Below, in pieces: positions 19,935 through 28,133 of a DNA stretch of 58,152 bases. Positions within the stretch are counted from its first letter, which is position 1. Every line of letters starts with the position of its first letter. The stretch is from Variovorax boronicumulans (GTDB taxonomy: Bacteria > Pseudomonadota > Gammaproteobacteria > Burkholderiales > Burkholderiaceae_C), in NCBI RefSeq assembly GCF_030812215.1, contig NZ_JAUSSG010000018.1:1-58152 (forward strand). Direction: 5' to 3'. The notes beneath the pieces were generated by a model. The model did no database searches. It worked only from the letters and a program-made list of their open reading frames with translations, and had not been told where the DNA came from. The translations under genes and the position numbers were made by a program.

Positions 19935-20603
19935 ATGGACTTCGATTTCTCGCCGGTCTGGCAAGGCTGGCCCGACCTGCTGCGCGGTGCGCTCGTCACG
20001 GTGGAGATCACCGCCTGCGCGCTCGCGCTGGGCTGCGTGCTCGGCCTCGTCGTGGGCATCGGTCGGCTGAACCCGAAGCGGCGTTGGCTCTACGGCATCT
20101 GCACCGCCTACGTGGCGGCCATTCGCGGCACGCCGCTCCTGGTGCAGCTGTTCATCCTGTTCTTCGGCCTGCCGCATTTCGGCATCCTGCTGCCCGCGTT
20201 CCTGTGCGGCGTGCTGGGGCTCGGCGTGTACTCGGGCGCGTACGTCTCGGAGATCGTGCGCGGCGCGATCCAGTCGATCGACAAGGGCCAGACGATGGCC
20301 GCGCAGTCGCTCGGCATGACGCCCGGCGTGGCGATGCGCCAGATCGTGCTGCCGCAGGCGGTGGTGCGGATGATTCCGCCGCTGGGCAACGAATTCATCG
20401 CGCTCATCAAGAATTCGGCGCTGGTGTCGCTGCTGACCATCCACGACGTGATGCATGAAGGGCAGAAGATCATCAGCGTGTCGTACCGCTCCCTGGAGGT
20501 GTACCTGGCCATCGCGCTCGTGTACTTCGTGCTGACCGGCACGATGACCTTGATCCTGCGGCACTTCGAGCAGAAGCTGCGGCAAGGCGGGCTGATGCGA
20601 TGA
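19935..20603 (+). CDS. Polar amino-acid ABC transporter permease (HisM/GlnP type)
   Basis: This 222-aa inner-membrane subunit has about five transmembrane helices. The EAA-type coupling loop is AQSLGMTPGVAMRQIVLPQA, and LLVQLFILFFGLP is a conserved family block. AAAAGGA lies about 8 bases before the ATG. It overlaps hutD by 4 bp (ATGA). With the upstream binding protein it forms an incomplete importer, because no ATPase of the GlnQ/HisP type is in the cluster. It may share an ATPase encoded elsewhere. Confidence 0.92.
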   Translation: MDFDFSPVWQGWPDLLRGALVTVEITACALALGCVLGLVVGIGRLNPKRRWLYGICTAYVAAIRGTPLLVQLFILFFGLPHFGILLPAFLCGVLGLGVYSGAYVSEIVRGAIQSIDKGQTMAAQSLGMTPGVAMRQIVLPQAVVRMIPPLGNEFIALIKNSALVSLLTIHDVMHEGQKIISVSYRSLEVYLAIALVYFVLTGTMTLILRHFEQKLRQGGLMR

Positions 20604-21169
20604 GCGTGTTTCGTTTTTCCCGTTCCACGCTGCCCGCCATGCCGTGGAAGAACGGCGGCGGCACCACGCAGGAAATCGCAAGCTGGCCGCAGGGCGCGGG
20701 GCTCGACAGCTTCGGCTGGCGCGTGAGCATCGCGACCATCGCGGCGGCCGGGCCGTTCTCGGCGTTCGCGGGCATCGACCGCAGCATCATGCTGCTCGAA
20801 GGCGACGGCGTGCGCCTCTTCACGCACGACGGGCGCATCGAACACCGGCTCGACGTGCCGCACCGGCCATTCGCATTCAGCGGCGACGACGCGATCGATT
20901 GCACGCTGCTCGGCGGCGCATCGAACGATTTCAACGTGATGACGCGGCACGGCCAATGGCGCGCCGATGTGCAGGTGCTGGATCACGCAACGGCCATCGA
21001 GGCGGCACCGCACGGCGTGCTGCTCGCCTTGCGCGGCGCATGGCGCCTGAACGGCGAGCAATGCACCGACGGCGAGGGCCTGCATTGGGCCGACGCGCCG
21101 CTGGCGTGGCAAGCGGCACCAGAGAGCGAAGACGCGCGGCTGGTGGCGGTTCGCATCGTGCCGGCGTAA
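20600..21169 (+). CDS. hutD: HutD family protein
   Basis: This 189-aa cupin-like protein is of the HutD family. Its typical N-terminus is visible (LPAMPWKNGGGTTQEIASWP, FGWRVSIATI, IDRSIMLLEGDGV). HutD proteins occur in hut operons. In Pseudomonas fluorescens HutD is proposed to limit hut expression when urocanate accumulates; its biochemical role is unresolved. The start overlaps the permease stop (ATGA). hutI follows after 22 bases. Confidence 0.9.
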   Translation: MSVFRFSRSTLPAMPWKNGGGTTQEIASWPQGAGLDSFGWRVSIATIAAAGPFSAFAGIDRSIMLLEGDGVRLFTHDGRIEHRLDVPHRPFAFSGDDAIDCTLLGGASNDFNVMTRHGQWRADVQVLDHATAIEAAPHGVLLALRGAWRLNGEQCTDGEGLHWADAPLAWQAAPESEDARLVAVRIVPA

Positions 21170-21191
21170 CCTGCAAAAAGAGAACCAGACG

Positions 21192-22418
21192 ATGAAATCC
21201 GCCAATACATACCCATCGGCCGACGGCCTCTGGACCGGCCTGCGCCTTGCAACCGATGCCGGCACCGAAGCCGCCATCGTGGTCGCGCAAGGCGCGATCC
21301 GCTGGGTCGGCGCACGCAGCGCGCTGCCGGCCGAGTTCGCGGGGCTTGCCGTGCATGACGGCGGCAATGCGCTCGTCACGCCCGGCCTCGTCGATTGCCA
21401 CACGCACCTCGTCTACGGCGGCCAGCGTGCCAACGAGTTTGCGATGCGGCTCGCGGGCGCCACGTACGAAGAAGTGGCCAAGGCTGGCGGCGGCATCGTG
21501 TCGTCGGTGCGCGCCACGCGCGAGGCCGACGAAGACACGCTCTTCGCGCAGGCCGCGCCGCGCCTCGAGCAGCTGCTGGCCGATGGCGTCTGCGCCATCG
21601 AGATCAAGTCGGGCTACGGCCTGTCGCTGGAACATGAGCGCAAGCAGTTGCGCGTGGCTCGCCGGCTCGGCGAAGCGTATGGCGTCACCGTGCGCACCAC
21701 CTTCCTTGGCGCGCATGCGCTGCCGCCCGAATACGCGAACCGCAGCGGCGACTACATCGACCTCGTGTGCCGCGAGATGCTGCCCGCGCTCGCAGCCGAA
21801 GGGCTGGTCGATGCGGTCGACGTGTTCTGCGAGCGCATCGCCTTCTCGCTCGCCGAAACCGAGCAGGTCTTCCAGGCGGCGAAGGCGCTGGGCCTGCCGG
21901 TCAAGCTGCATGCCGAGCAACTGTCGGACATGGGCGGCGCAGCATTGGCCGCGCGCTACGGCGCGCTGTCGTGCGACCACATCGAGCACCTGTCGGCCGA
22001 GGGCATCGAGGCCATGCGCCAGTCGGGCACCGTGGCCGTGCTGCTGCCCGGCGCCTACTACACGCTGCGCGACACGCACCTGCCGCCCATCGAGGCATTG
22101 CGCGCCGCGGGCGTGCCGATGGCCGTATCGACCGACCACAACCCCGGCACCTCGCCGACGCTGAGCCTGCTGCTGATGGTGAACATGGCCTGCACGCTGT
22201 TCCGTCTGACGGTGCCCGAAGCGCTGGCCGGCGTCACGCTGCATGCGGCGCGCGCGCTGGGCCTCGAGGCCACGCACGGCGCAATCGCCGAAGGCATGCC
22301 CGCCAACTTCGTGCTGTGGAAGGTGCGCGATGCGGCCGAGCTCGCGTACTGGTTCGGTCAACGTCCGCTGCGCACCGCGGTGCGCCAAGGCCGCATTGCG
22401 GTGGAGAACGCGGCATGA
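21192..22418 (+). CDS. hutI: Imidazolonepropionase
   Basis: This zinc amidohydrolase opens imidazolone-5-propionate to N-formimino-L-glutamate, step three of histidine breakdown. The 408-aa length is normal. The metal-binding motif is VDCHTHLVYGGQR near residue 70. KLHAEQLSDMGG and STDHNPGTSP supply further metal ligands. RBS-like AGAGAA precedes the ATG. The stop overlaps the hutF start (ATGA), so the two are coupled. Confidence 0.97.
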   Translation: MKSANTYPSADGLWTGLRLATDAGTEAAIVVAQGAIRWVGARSALPAEFAGLAVHDGGNALVTPGLVDCHTHLVYGGQRANEFAMRLAGATYEEVAKAGGGIVSSVRATREADEDTLFAQAAPRLEQLLADGVCAIEIKSGYGLSLEHERKQLRVARRLGEAYGVTVRTTFLGAHALPPEYANRSGDYIDLVCREMLPALAAEGLVDAVDVFCERIAFSLAETEQVFQAAKALGLPVKLHAEQLSDMGGAALAARYGALSCDHIEHLSAEGIEAMRQSGTVAVLLPGAYYTLRDTHLPPIEALRAAGVPMAVSTDHNPGTSPTLSLLLMVNMACTLFRLTVPEALAGVTLHAARALGLEATHGAIAEGMPANFVLWKVRDAAELAYWFGQRPLRTAVRQGRIAVENAA

Positions 22419-23803
22419 CGACGACGCGTACGCTTTTCGCAGCCGATGCGCTGCTGCCCGCGGGCTGGGCGAAGAATGTCCTGTTGACATGGAACGACGC
22501 CGGCCAGCTGACGCACGTCCAATCCGCCGCGCAATCCCCGGCTGGTGCGCAAGTGGCGGCCGGCCCCGTGATCCCCGGCATGCCCAACCTGCACTCGCAT
22601 GCCTTCCAGCGCGCGTTCGCGGGCCTCACCGAGCACCGCGCCGAGCAGCACGACAGCTTCTGGAGCTGGCGTACGCTGATGTACCGCTTTGCCGCGCGCC
22701 TCGGCCCGCAGCACATGGAAGCGATTGCGACCTGGCTCTACGCCGAGATGCTGGAAGCCGGCTACACGAGCGTCTGCGAATTCCAGTACGTGCATCACGA
22801 CGCCGACGGCCGCCCCTATGCCGACGATGCGACGCTGAGCCTCGCGCTGCTGCGCGCCGCGGAGAAGACCGGCATCGGCTTCACGCTGCTGCCGGTGCTC
22901 TATCAGACCAGCGGCTTCGGCGACCAGCCGCCCAGCGAAGGCCAGCGCCGCTTCGTGCGCTCGACCGAATCGATGCTGCGCCTGCTGGAAGCGCTCAAGC
23001 CCGCGTGCGATGCGCAAGGCGCGCGCCTCGGTATGGCGCCGCACTCGCTGCGCGCCGTGCCGCCCGAGGCATTGCGCGATGGGGTCGCGGGGCTCGAAGC
23101 CATCGACCGCACCGCGCCGATCCACATCCACATCGCCGAGCAGACGAAGGAAGTCGACGACTGCGTGGCGTGGAGCGGCCTGCGCCCCGTCGAGTGGCTG
23201 CTCGACCACGCGCCGGTCGATGCGCGCTGGTGCCTCGTGCACGCGACGCACATGAACGACGCCGAATACGAGTACGCCGCCAGGAGCGGAGCGGTCGCGG
23301 GCCTGTGCCCGACGACCGAGGCGAACCTCGGCGACGGCATCTTCGATTTCTCCAAGTGGCGCAGCCATGGTGGCGCATGGGGCGTAGGCTCCGACAGCCA
23401 CGCCAGCGTCAATGCGGCGGAAGAACTGCTGATGCTCGAATACAGCCAGCGCTTCGCCAAACGCCAACGCAACGTCGGCGCGAGCGCGGCGCAGCCGCAT
23501 GTCGCGACCGCGCTCACGCTCGAGGCCGTGCAGGGCGGGGCGCAGGCCTCCGGCCGCGCGGTCGGAGGGCTCGCCGCGGGGCAGCAGGCCGACTTCGTCG
23601 TGCTCGATGCGGCGCACGTCGCGCTGCAGGGCCTGTCGGCGCCCGACATGCTGTCGGCGCACGTCTTCGCGAGCCATCGCACCTGCGCGATCGATGCGGT
23701 CTGGGTGGCTGGCCGCGAGCGCGTCTCGGCGGGACACCACGCGCTGCACAGCGAATCCGCGTCTGCCTTCGTGGCTGCGCGCACCCAACTTCTCAAGGAT
23801 TGA
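22415..23803 (+). CDS. hutF: Formimidoylglutamate deiminase
   Basis: This amidohydrolase converts N-formimino-L-glutamate to N-formyl-L-glutamate and ammonia. It marks the five-step Hut route, as opposed to direct formamide release by formiminoglutamase. Length is 462 aa. Metal ligands are in NLHSHAFQRAFAGLTEHR near residue 55, in IHIHIAEQ and in GSDSHASVN. The start was set at the ATG overlapping the hutI stop. A longer frame upstream lies inside hutI. hutG follows 4 bases after the stop. Confidence 0.96.
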   Translation: MTTTRTLFAADALLPAGWAKNVLLTWNDAGQLTHVQSAAQSPAGAQVAAGPVIPGMPNLHSHAFQRAFAGLTEHRAEQHDSFWSWRTLMYRFAARLGPQHMEAIATWLYAEMLEAGYTSVCEFQYVHHDADGRPYADDATLSLALLRAAEKTGIGFTLLPVLYQTSGFGDQPPSEGQRRFVRSTESMLRLLEALKPACDAQGARLGMAPHSLRAVPPEALRDGVAGLEAIDRTAPIHIHIAEQTKEVDDCVAWSGLRPVEWLLDHAPVDARWCLVHATHMNDAEYEYAARSGAVAGLCPTTEANLGDGIFDFSKWRSHGGAWGVGSDSHASVNAAEELLMLEYSQRFAKRQRNVGASAAQPHVATALTLEAVQGGAQASGRAVGGLAAGQQADFVVLDAAHVALQGLSAPDMLSAHVFASHRTCAIDAVWVAGRERVSAGHHALHSESASAFVAARTQLLKD

Positions 23804-23807
23804 ATCC

Positions 23808-24632
23808 ATGGCCTTCTCCACCGCCGAACCGGCGTTCCGCTTCCGCCAGGGCACGCGCCCGCTGCTGATCTCGATGCCGCACGTCGGCACTCACGTGCCC
23901 CCCGCGCTGGCCGCTCGCCTCACCGACGAGGCGCGCCATGTGCCCGACACCGACTGGCACCTCGAACAACTCTACGACTTCGCCGATGAACTCGGCGCCT
24001 CGGTGCTCGTGGCCACGCATTCGCGCTACGTGATCGACCTGAACCGTCCGCCGGATGGCGCGAGCCTCTACCCGGGCCAGAGCGTGACGGGCCTGTGCCC
24101 GGTCGACACGTTCGACGACACGCCGGTCTACGCGAACGCCGCCGATGTGCCGGGCGACGAGGAAATCGCCGAACGCCGCGATGCGATCTGGGTGCCGTAC
24201 CACCGCCAGCTGCAGGCCGAGCTCGACCGCCTGAAGGCCGTGCACGGCACCATCGCGCTGTGGGACGCGCACTCGATCCGCTCGGTGCTGCCGCGCTTCT
24301 TCGAAGGCAAGCTGCCCGACCTGAACCTGGGCACCGGCAACGGCACGAGCTGCGATCCGGCGCTGGCCGCCACGCTGCTGGATATCGCCAAGTCGGCCGC
24401 GGGCTACACCGGCGTGCTCAACGGCCGCTTCAAGGGCGGCCACATCACGCGCCAGTACGGCAACCCGGCCGGCGGCGTGCATGCGGTGCAACTGGAGATG
24501 ACGCAGTCGAGCTACATGCAGGAGACGCTGCCCTTCGACTACCTGCCGGCGGTGGCGGCGGGCGTGCAGCCGCATGTGCGGCGGATGATCGAAGCGGTGC
24601 TGGCCTTCGTAGAGGGCTCGTCAAAGCACTGA
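23808..24632 (+). CDS. hutG: N-formylglutamate deformylase
   Basis: This enzyme hydrolyses N-formyl-L-glutamate to glutamate and formate, the last step of the five-step pathway. The 274-aa product belongs to the N-formylglutamate amidohydrolase family (SMPHVGTHVP, DTDWHLEQLYDFADELGAS, YVIDLNRPPDG, LWDAHSIRS). The start lies 4 bases after the hutF stop, with TCAAGGAT upstream. Together hutH, U, I, F and G give a complete route in this locus. Confidence 0.96.
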   Translation: MAFSTAEPAFRFRQGTRPLLISMPHVGTHVPPALAARLTDEARHVPDTDWHLEQLYDFADELGASVLVATHSRYVIDLNRPPDGASLYPGQSVTGLCPVDTFDDTPVYANAADVPGDEEIAERRDAIWVPYHRQLQAELDRLKAVHGTIALWDAHSIRSVLPRFFEGKLPDLNLGTGNGTSCDPALAATLLDIAKSAAGYTGVLNGRFKGGHITRQYGNPAGGVHAVQLEMTQSSYMQETLPFDYLPAVAAGVQPHVRRMIEAVLAFVEGSSKH

Positions 24633-24672
24633 CGGACGGCAGGGCAAGCCTCCTTTTCTACAATCGGAGGTT

Positions 24673-25731
24673 ATGAAGCCCGTCATCTATACCCGTGGCC
24701 AGGCATTGGCCGGCATCCTCGAAAAGCGCATCGCCATCCTCGACGGCGCGATGGGCACGATGATCCAGCGCTTCAAGCTCACCGAGGAGCAGTACCGCGG
24801 CGAGCGGTTCAAGGACTTCGAACGCGACGTGAAAGGCAACAACGAGTTGCTGTCGCTCACCCGGCCCGACGTGATCTCCGACATCCACGCGGGCTACCTC
24901 GCGGCGGGCGCCGACCTGATCGAGACCAACACCTTCGGCGCGACCACCATCGCGCAGGAGGACTACAAGATGGCGCACCTGGCGCGCGAGATGAACCTCG
25001 AATCCGCCAGGCTCGCGCGTGCGGCCTGCGACAAGTTCAGCACGCCCGACAAGCCTCGCTTCGTGGCCGGCGCCCTCGGCCCGACGCCCAAGACCGCGAG
25101 CATCAGCCCCGACGTGAACGACCCGGGCGCGCGCAACGTCAACTTCGAGGAACTGCGCGCGGCCTACTACGAGCAGACCGAGGCGCTGGTCGAGGGCGGC
25201 GCCGACGTGATCCTGGTCGAGACCATCTTCGACACGCTCAACGCCAAGGCCGCGCTGTTCGCGGTGGACGAATACTTCGACAACAGCGGCCAGCGCCTGC
25301 CGCTGATCATCAGCGGCACGGTCACCGACGCCTCGGGCCGCATCCTGAGCGGCCAGACCGTCACCGCGTTCTGGCACAGCGTGCGCCACGCGCAGCCGCT
25401 GGCCATCGGCCTGAACTGTGCGCTGGGCGCGGCGCTGATGCGCCCCTACATCCAGGAACTGGCGCGCGTGGCGGGCGACACATTCATCAGCTGCTATCCG
25501 AACGCGGGTTTGCCCAACCCGATGAGCGACACGGGCTTCGACGAGACGCCCGACGTCACCTCGCGCCTCCTGCACGAGTTCGCGGCCGAAGGGCTGGTGA
25601 ACATCGTGGGCGGCTGCTGCGGCACGACGCCGGACCACATCGCGGCGATCGGCAAGGCGGTGGCGCCGGTCGCGGGCCGGGCGCTCGGCAGCAACAGCGC
25701 CGGCTTCTACCGCGAGGCGGAGGCCGCCTAG
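24673..25731 (+). CDS. metH: Methionine synthase, homocysteine-binding module (split MetH, part 1)
   Basis: The 352-aa protein covers only the N-terminal homocysteine S-methyltransferase module of cobalamin-dependent MetH, which is normally about 1200 aa in one chain. Zinc-binding cysteines are visible in GLNCALG near residue 250 and GGCCGTTPDHI near residue 318. DGAMGTMIQ is the typical N-terminus. GGAGG lies directly before the ATG, and TACAAT about 15 bases upstream could be a -10 box, implying a very short leader. The remaining modules are encoded at 29408-32155. The two products must associate to transfer the methyl group from methyltetrahydrofolate to homocysteine. Confidence 0.92.
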   Translation: MKPVIYTRGQALAGILEKRIAILDGAMGTMIQRFKLTEEQYRGERFKDFERDVKGNNELLSLTRPDVISDIHAGYLAAGADLIETNTFGATTIAQEDYKMAHLAREMNLESARLARAACDKFSTPDKPRFVAGALGPTPKTASISPDVNDPGARNVNFEELRAAYYEQTEALVEGGADVILVETIFDTLNAKAALFAVDEYFDNSGQRLPLIISGTVTDASGRILSGQTVTAFWHSVRHAQPLAIGLNCALGAALMRPYIQELARVAGDTFISCYPNAGLPNPMSDTGFDETPDVTSRLLHEFAAEGLVNIVGGCCGTTPDHIAAIGKAVAPVAGRALGSNSAGFYREAEAA

Positions 25732-25736
25732 GTCGC

Positions 25737-26651
25737 CTACGTCGCTGCGGCGTGCGCGGCCGCCTGCCGATCGCGCGCGATCAGTGCCACGAAGCGCTGC
25801 GCGCCCAGGCCGAGCGGGCGCTCCCTGGACCACACCACGTCGACCCACAGGTCGAGCCCGTTGCTGAGGTTCTCGAACGGAATCTCGACCAGCGCGCCCG
25901 CCGCCACATGCGGCCGCGCGAAGTTGCGCGGCAGCCAGCCCCAACCCAGCCCCGCGGTGATCAGGCTCAGTGCCGCCAGTGCGTTGTCGGTGCGCCAGAC
26001 GTGGCGCGCGAACACGAAACGCGGATCGCTGGTGGCCAGATCGCGCCCGGCGACGACGATCTGCCGGGTGTTCGTGAGGTGTTCCTCCCGCAGCCGCTCG
26101 CCGGCCGCCGCCACGAGCGCCGGATGGTCGGGCGCCATCACGGCCACCATGGTGTCGCTGCCCACTTCCTGAAAGCCTTCGCGGCCGTCGAGGCTCGGGC
26201 GCTCGAACACCAGCGCCAGCTGCGCGCGACCGCTGTGCAGCAGCGCCAGCGCGTCGGCCTGCGGCGCGGCCAGCACTTCGACCTGCAGCAGCGGGTATTC
26301 CTGCGCCAGTTCGGCCAGCGGCCCACTCCAGGGCGCTGCCAACAGCTCGGGCGCAATCGCCAGCGTCAGGCGGTTTTCCAGCCCCTGGGTGAGCGCGAGC
26401 GCCTGCACCTGCAATTGCTTCAACTGTGCTGCGAGCATGCGCGCCTGCGGCTCCAGCGAACGCGCGGCGGCGGTGGGCTGGGGCTCGCGGCCCTTGCGGT
26501 CGAACAGGGGCAGGTCGAGCTCGGCCTCCAGGCCCGCGATGGCCATGCTCACGGCCGATGGCACCTTGTGCAGCGCCCGCGCGGCGGCCGAAAAGGAGCC
26601 GTGGTCGATCACGGCCAGGAACACTTCGACGTTGTCGCTGGAGAAGGCCAT
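25737..26651 (-). CDS. LysR-family regulator, probably of the adjacent PACE pump
   Basis: This 304-aa regulator has an N-terminal helix-turn-helix (VFLAVIDHGSFSAAARALHK, SAVSMAIAGLEAEL) and a C-terminal substrate-binding-like effector domain. It is divergent from the PACE transporter gene across 100 AT-rich bases that contain a T-N11-A LysR box. PACE genes are commonly paired with a divergent LysR gene, so local control is likely. The ligand is unknown. Its 3' end faces the end of metH part 1 with 5 bases between. Confidence 0.9.
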   Translation of the reverse strand: MAFSSDNVEVFLAVIDHGSFSAAARALHKVPSAVSMAIAGLEAELDLPLFDRKGREPQPTAAARSLEPQARMLAAQLKQLQVQALALTQGLENRLTLAIAPELLAAPWSGPLAELAQEYPLLQVEVLAAPQADALALLHSGRAQLALVFERPSLDGREGFQEVGSDTMVAVMAPDHPALVAAAGERLREEHLTNTRQIVVAGRDLATSDPRFVFARHVWRTDNALAALSLITAGLGWGWLPRNFARPHVAAGALVEIPFENLSNGLDLWVDVVWSRERPLGLGAQRFVALIARDRQAAAHAAAT

Positions 26652-26664
26652 GGCGTCCGATCTA

Positions 26665-26677
26665 TCAATTAAATTGA
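26665..26677. promoter_or_regulatory. LysR-type box (T-N11-A)
   Basis: TCAATTAAATTGA is a near-perfect palindrome with the T-N11-A spacing. It lies 14 bases outside the LysR start and 75 bases before the PACE gene. The surrounding 26650-26750 stretch is markedly AT-rich compared with its neighbours, as expected for this divergent promoter. Confidence 0.6.
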
Positions 26678-26751
26678 AATAAGATGACTTTTTATATCAG
26701 TAAATAGCAAATAAAGTCCAGCCATCGCATTCAAGTTCAAGAGGAAAAGTC

Positions 26752-27198
26752 ATGCAAGGGCTCCAGCGTCGTGTCGTCTACATCTCCCTTTACGAGGGGA
26801 TCGCCATCGTCTGCGCCAGCGCCGGCCTGGCCCTGATGACGGACGCAGGACTCGGCCATTCCGGCGTGCTGGCAGTGGCCGCCTCGGTCGTCGCGGTGAT
26901 CTGGAACCTGATCTTCAACGCGCTGTTCGAGCGCTGGGAGTCGCGCCAGGCCGTGCGCGGCCGCAGCCTGCGCCGCCGCATCGCCCACGCCATCGGCTTC
27001 GAGGGCGGGCTGATCGCGTTCCTGGTGCCCATGTTCGCCTGGGGCCTGGGCGTGACGCTCTGGCAGGCACTGGTGATGGACCTGGGCCTGGTGCTGTTCT
27101 TCCTGGTCTACACCTTCGTCTTCAACTGGGGCTTCGACCGGGTGTTTGGCCTGCCCCGCTCGGCGATGGCGCCTGCCCAGGCTGCCCAGACGGCGTAA
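26752..27198 (+). CDS. PACE-family multidrug/biocide efflux transporter
   Basis: This 148-aa membrane protein consists of two repeats of the bacterial transmembrane pair domain and has four predicted helices. Conserved family blocks are YEG near residue 14, WNLIFNALFERWE, the second-repeat GFEGGL and DLGLVLFFLVYTFVFNWGFD. PACE pumps such as AceI export chlorhexidine, acriflavine or polyamines by proton antiport. AGAGGAAAAG precedes the ATG. Its last 77 bases overlap the 3' end of the lipase chaperone gene on the other strand, which is unusual for convergent genes. Confidence 0.92.
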   Translation: MQGLQRRVVYISLYEGIAIVCASAGLALMTDAGLGHSGVLAVAASVVAVIWNLIFNALFERWESRQAVRGRSLRRRIAHAIGFEGGLIAFLVPMFAWGLGVTLWQALVMDLGLVLFFLVYTFVFNWGFDRVFGLPRSAMAPAQAAQTA

Positions 27199-28114
27199 TT
27201 CGCGATCCCCGCAGCGCCAGTGCGCCGGCCAGGCGCAGGCGCTCGCGCTCGTTGAACAGCGACTCGCGCAACTGCTCCTGCTGCTCCGCAGGCGCGGCGG
27301 CGTACTGGTCGAGGCGGTTGTTCCAGTCCTGGTTTTCCTGGTCCAGCGCGGCGAGCTGCCGGGCGGCTTCGTAGCCGTAGGCGGCGCTGCGTTCGGCAAA
27401 GCGTTCCTGCGCGCTCGCGCCGCGCGCGTTCATGGCGTCGGTCTGGCGCTGCACGTCGACCTGCGCGGTGAAGGCCCGCCGCTGCTCGCGCTGCTCCGGC
27501 GTGAGCAGGGCCTCCTCGCTACGCTTGGCGGCGGCCTCGCGCTCTTCGGGCGTGAGGTTGGAGTTGCGGGCGAGCGCCATCTTGTCGGCCATGAGGGTGT
27601 CCTGGCGGATCTCGTCGCCGAAAAGGCCTTCGATTTCCTCGGGCGCGAAGTACCTGCGCCGCACCTCGGCGCGCGCCTCGATGGTCTTGCGCAGCGAGGC
27701 CGGATCGCCCGCGTCGGGCGGCGGCAGGGCCTGCATGGCTTCCTGCATGTCGATGTAGCGCTCCAAGAGCCCCATCGCGCGCGCGACCAGTTCGGCCGGC
27801 AGGCGCTTGGCGAGGAGGCTGGGCGCCATTGCCATGAAGGCGGCCTTGCCGGTGGCCTGCGCCTCGGCGAGCGCGCTTTCGAAGCTGAGGATCAGCGACG
27901 GGGTCAGCATGGCATCGGGACCCGGGCGGGCGTCGCCCATCGGCGGCGTCGTTTCCGGCACCGCGCTGATGGCGCTGGTGGCGGCGGAAGTCGCCACCAC
28001 CGTCTCTGGGGCATCGGCCGGCGGCAGCCCGTCCACCAGCCACCATCCGGCAAGGATGGCGAGCGCCGCAGCGCCCGCCATCGCGCCGAGCTGGAGCGGC
28101 CTCGTTTTCTTCAC
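27122..28114 (-). CDS. Lipase secretion chaperone (Lif family), divergent
   Basis: Lif chaperones are inner-membrane-anchored periplasmic proteins that fold the neighbouring lipase before type II secretion. The 330-aa product has an N-terminal membrane anchor (about residues 10-27), a Pro/Ala-rich linker and a helical body. RRRYFAPEEIEGLFGDE and ARNSNLTPEEREAAAKR match the family. The hallmark RxxFDYxLSAxGE motif is replaced by LILSFESALAEAQ. The last 25 residues are Gly/Ser/Pro-rich and overlap the PACE gene on the other strand. It starts 19 bases after the lipase stop, in one operon. Family membership is likely but the changed motif leaves doubt about activity. Confidence 0.82.
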   Translation of the reverse strand: MKKTRPLQLGAMAGAAALAILAGWWLVDGLPPADAPETVVATSAATSAISAVPETTPPMGDARPGPDAMLTPSLILSFESALAEAQATGKAAFMAMAPSLLAKRLPAELVARAMGLLERYIDMQEAMQALPPPDAGDPASLRKTIEARAEVRRRYFAPEEIEGLFGDEIRQDTLMADKMALARNSNLTPEEREAAAKRSEEALLTPEQREQRRAFTAQVDVQRQTDAMNARGASAQERFAERSAAYGYEAARQLAALDQENQDWNNRLDQYAAAPAEQQEQLRESLFNERERLRLAGALALRGSRITPSGQPGQAPSPSGAGQTPGRSPS

Positions 28115-28133
28115 GGCAGGGCGCGGCGCATCG

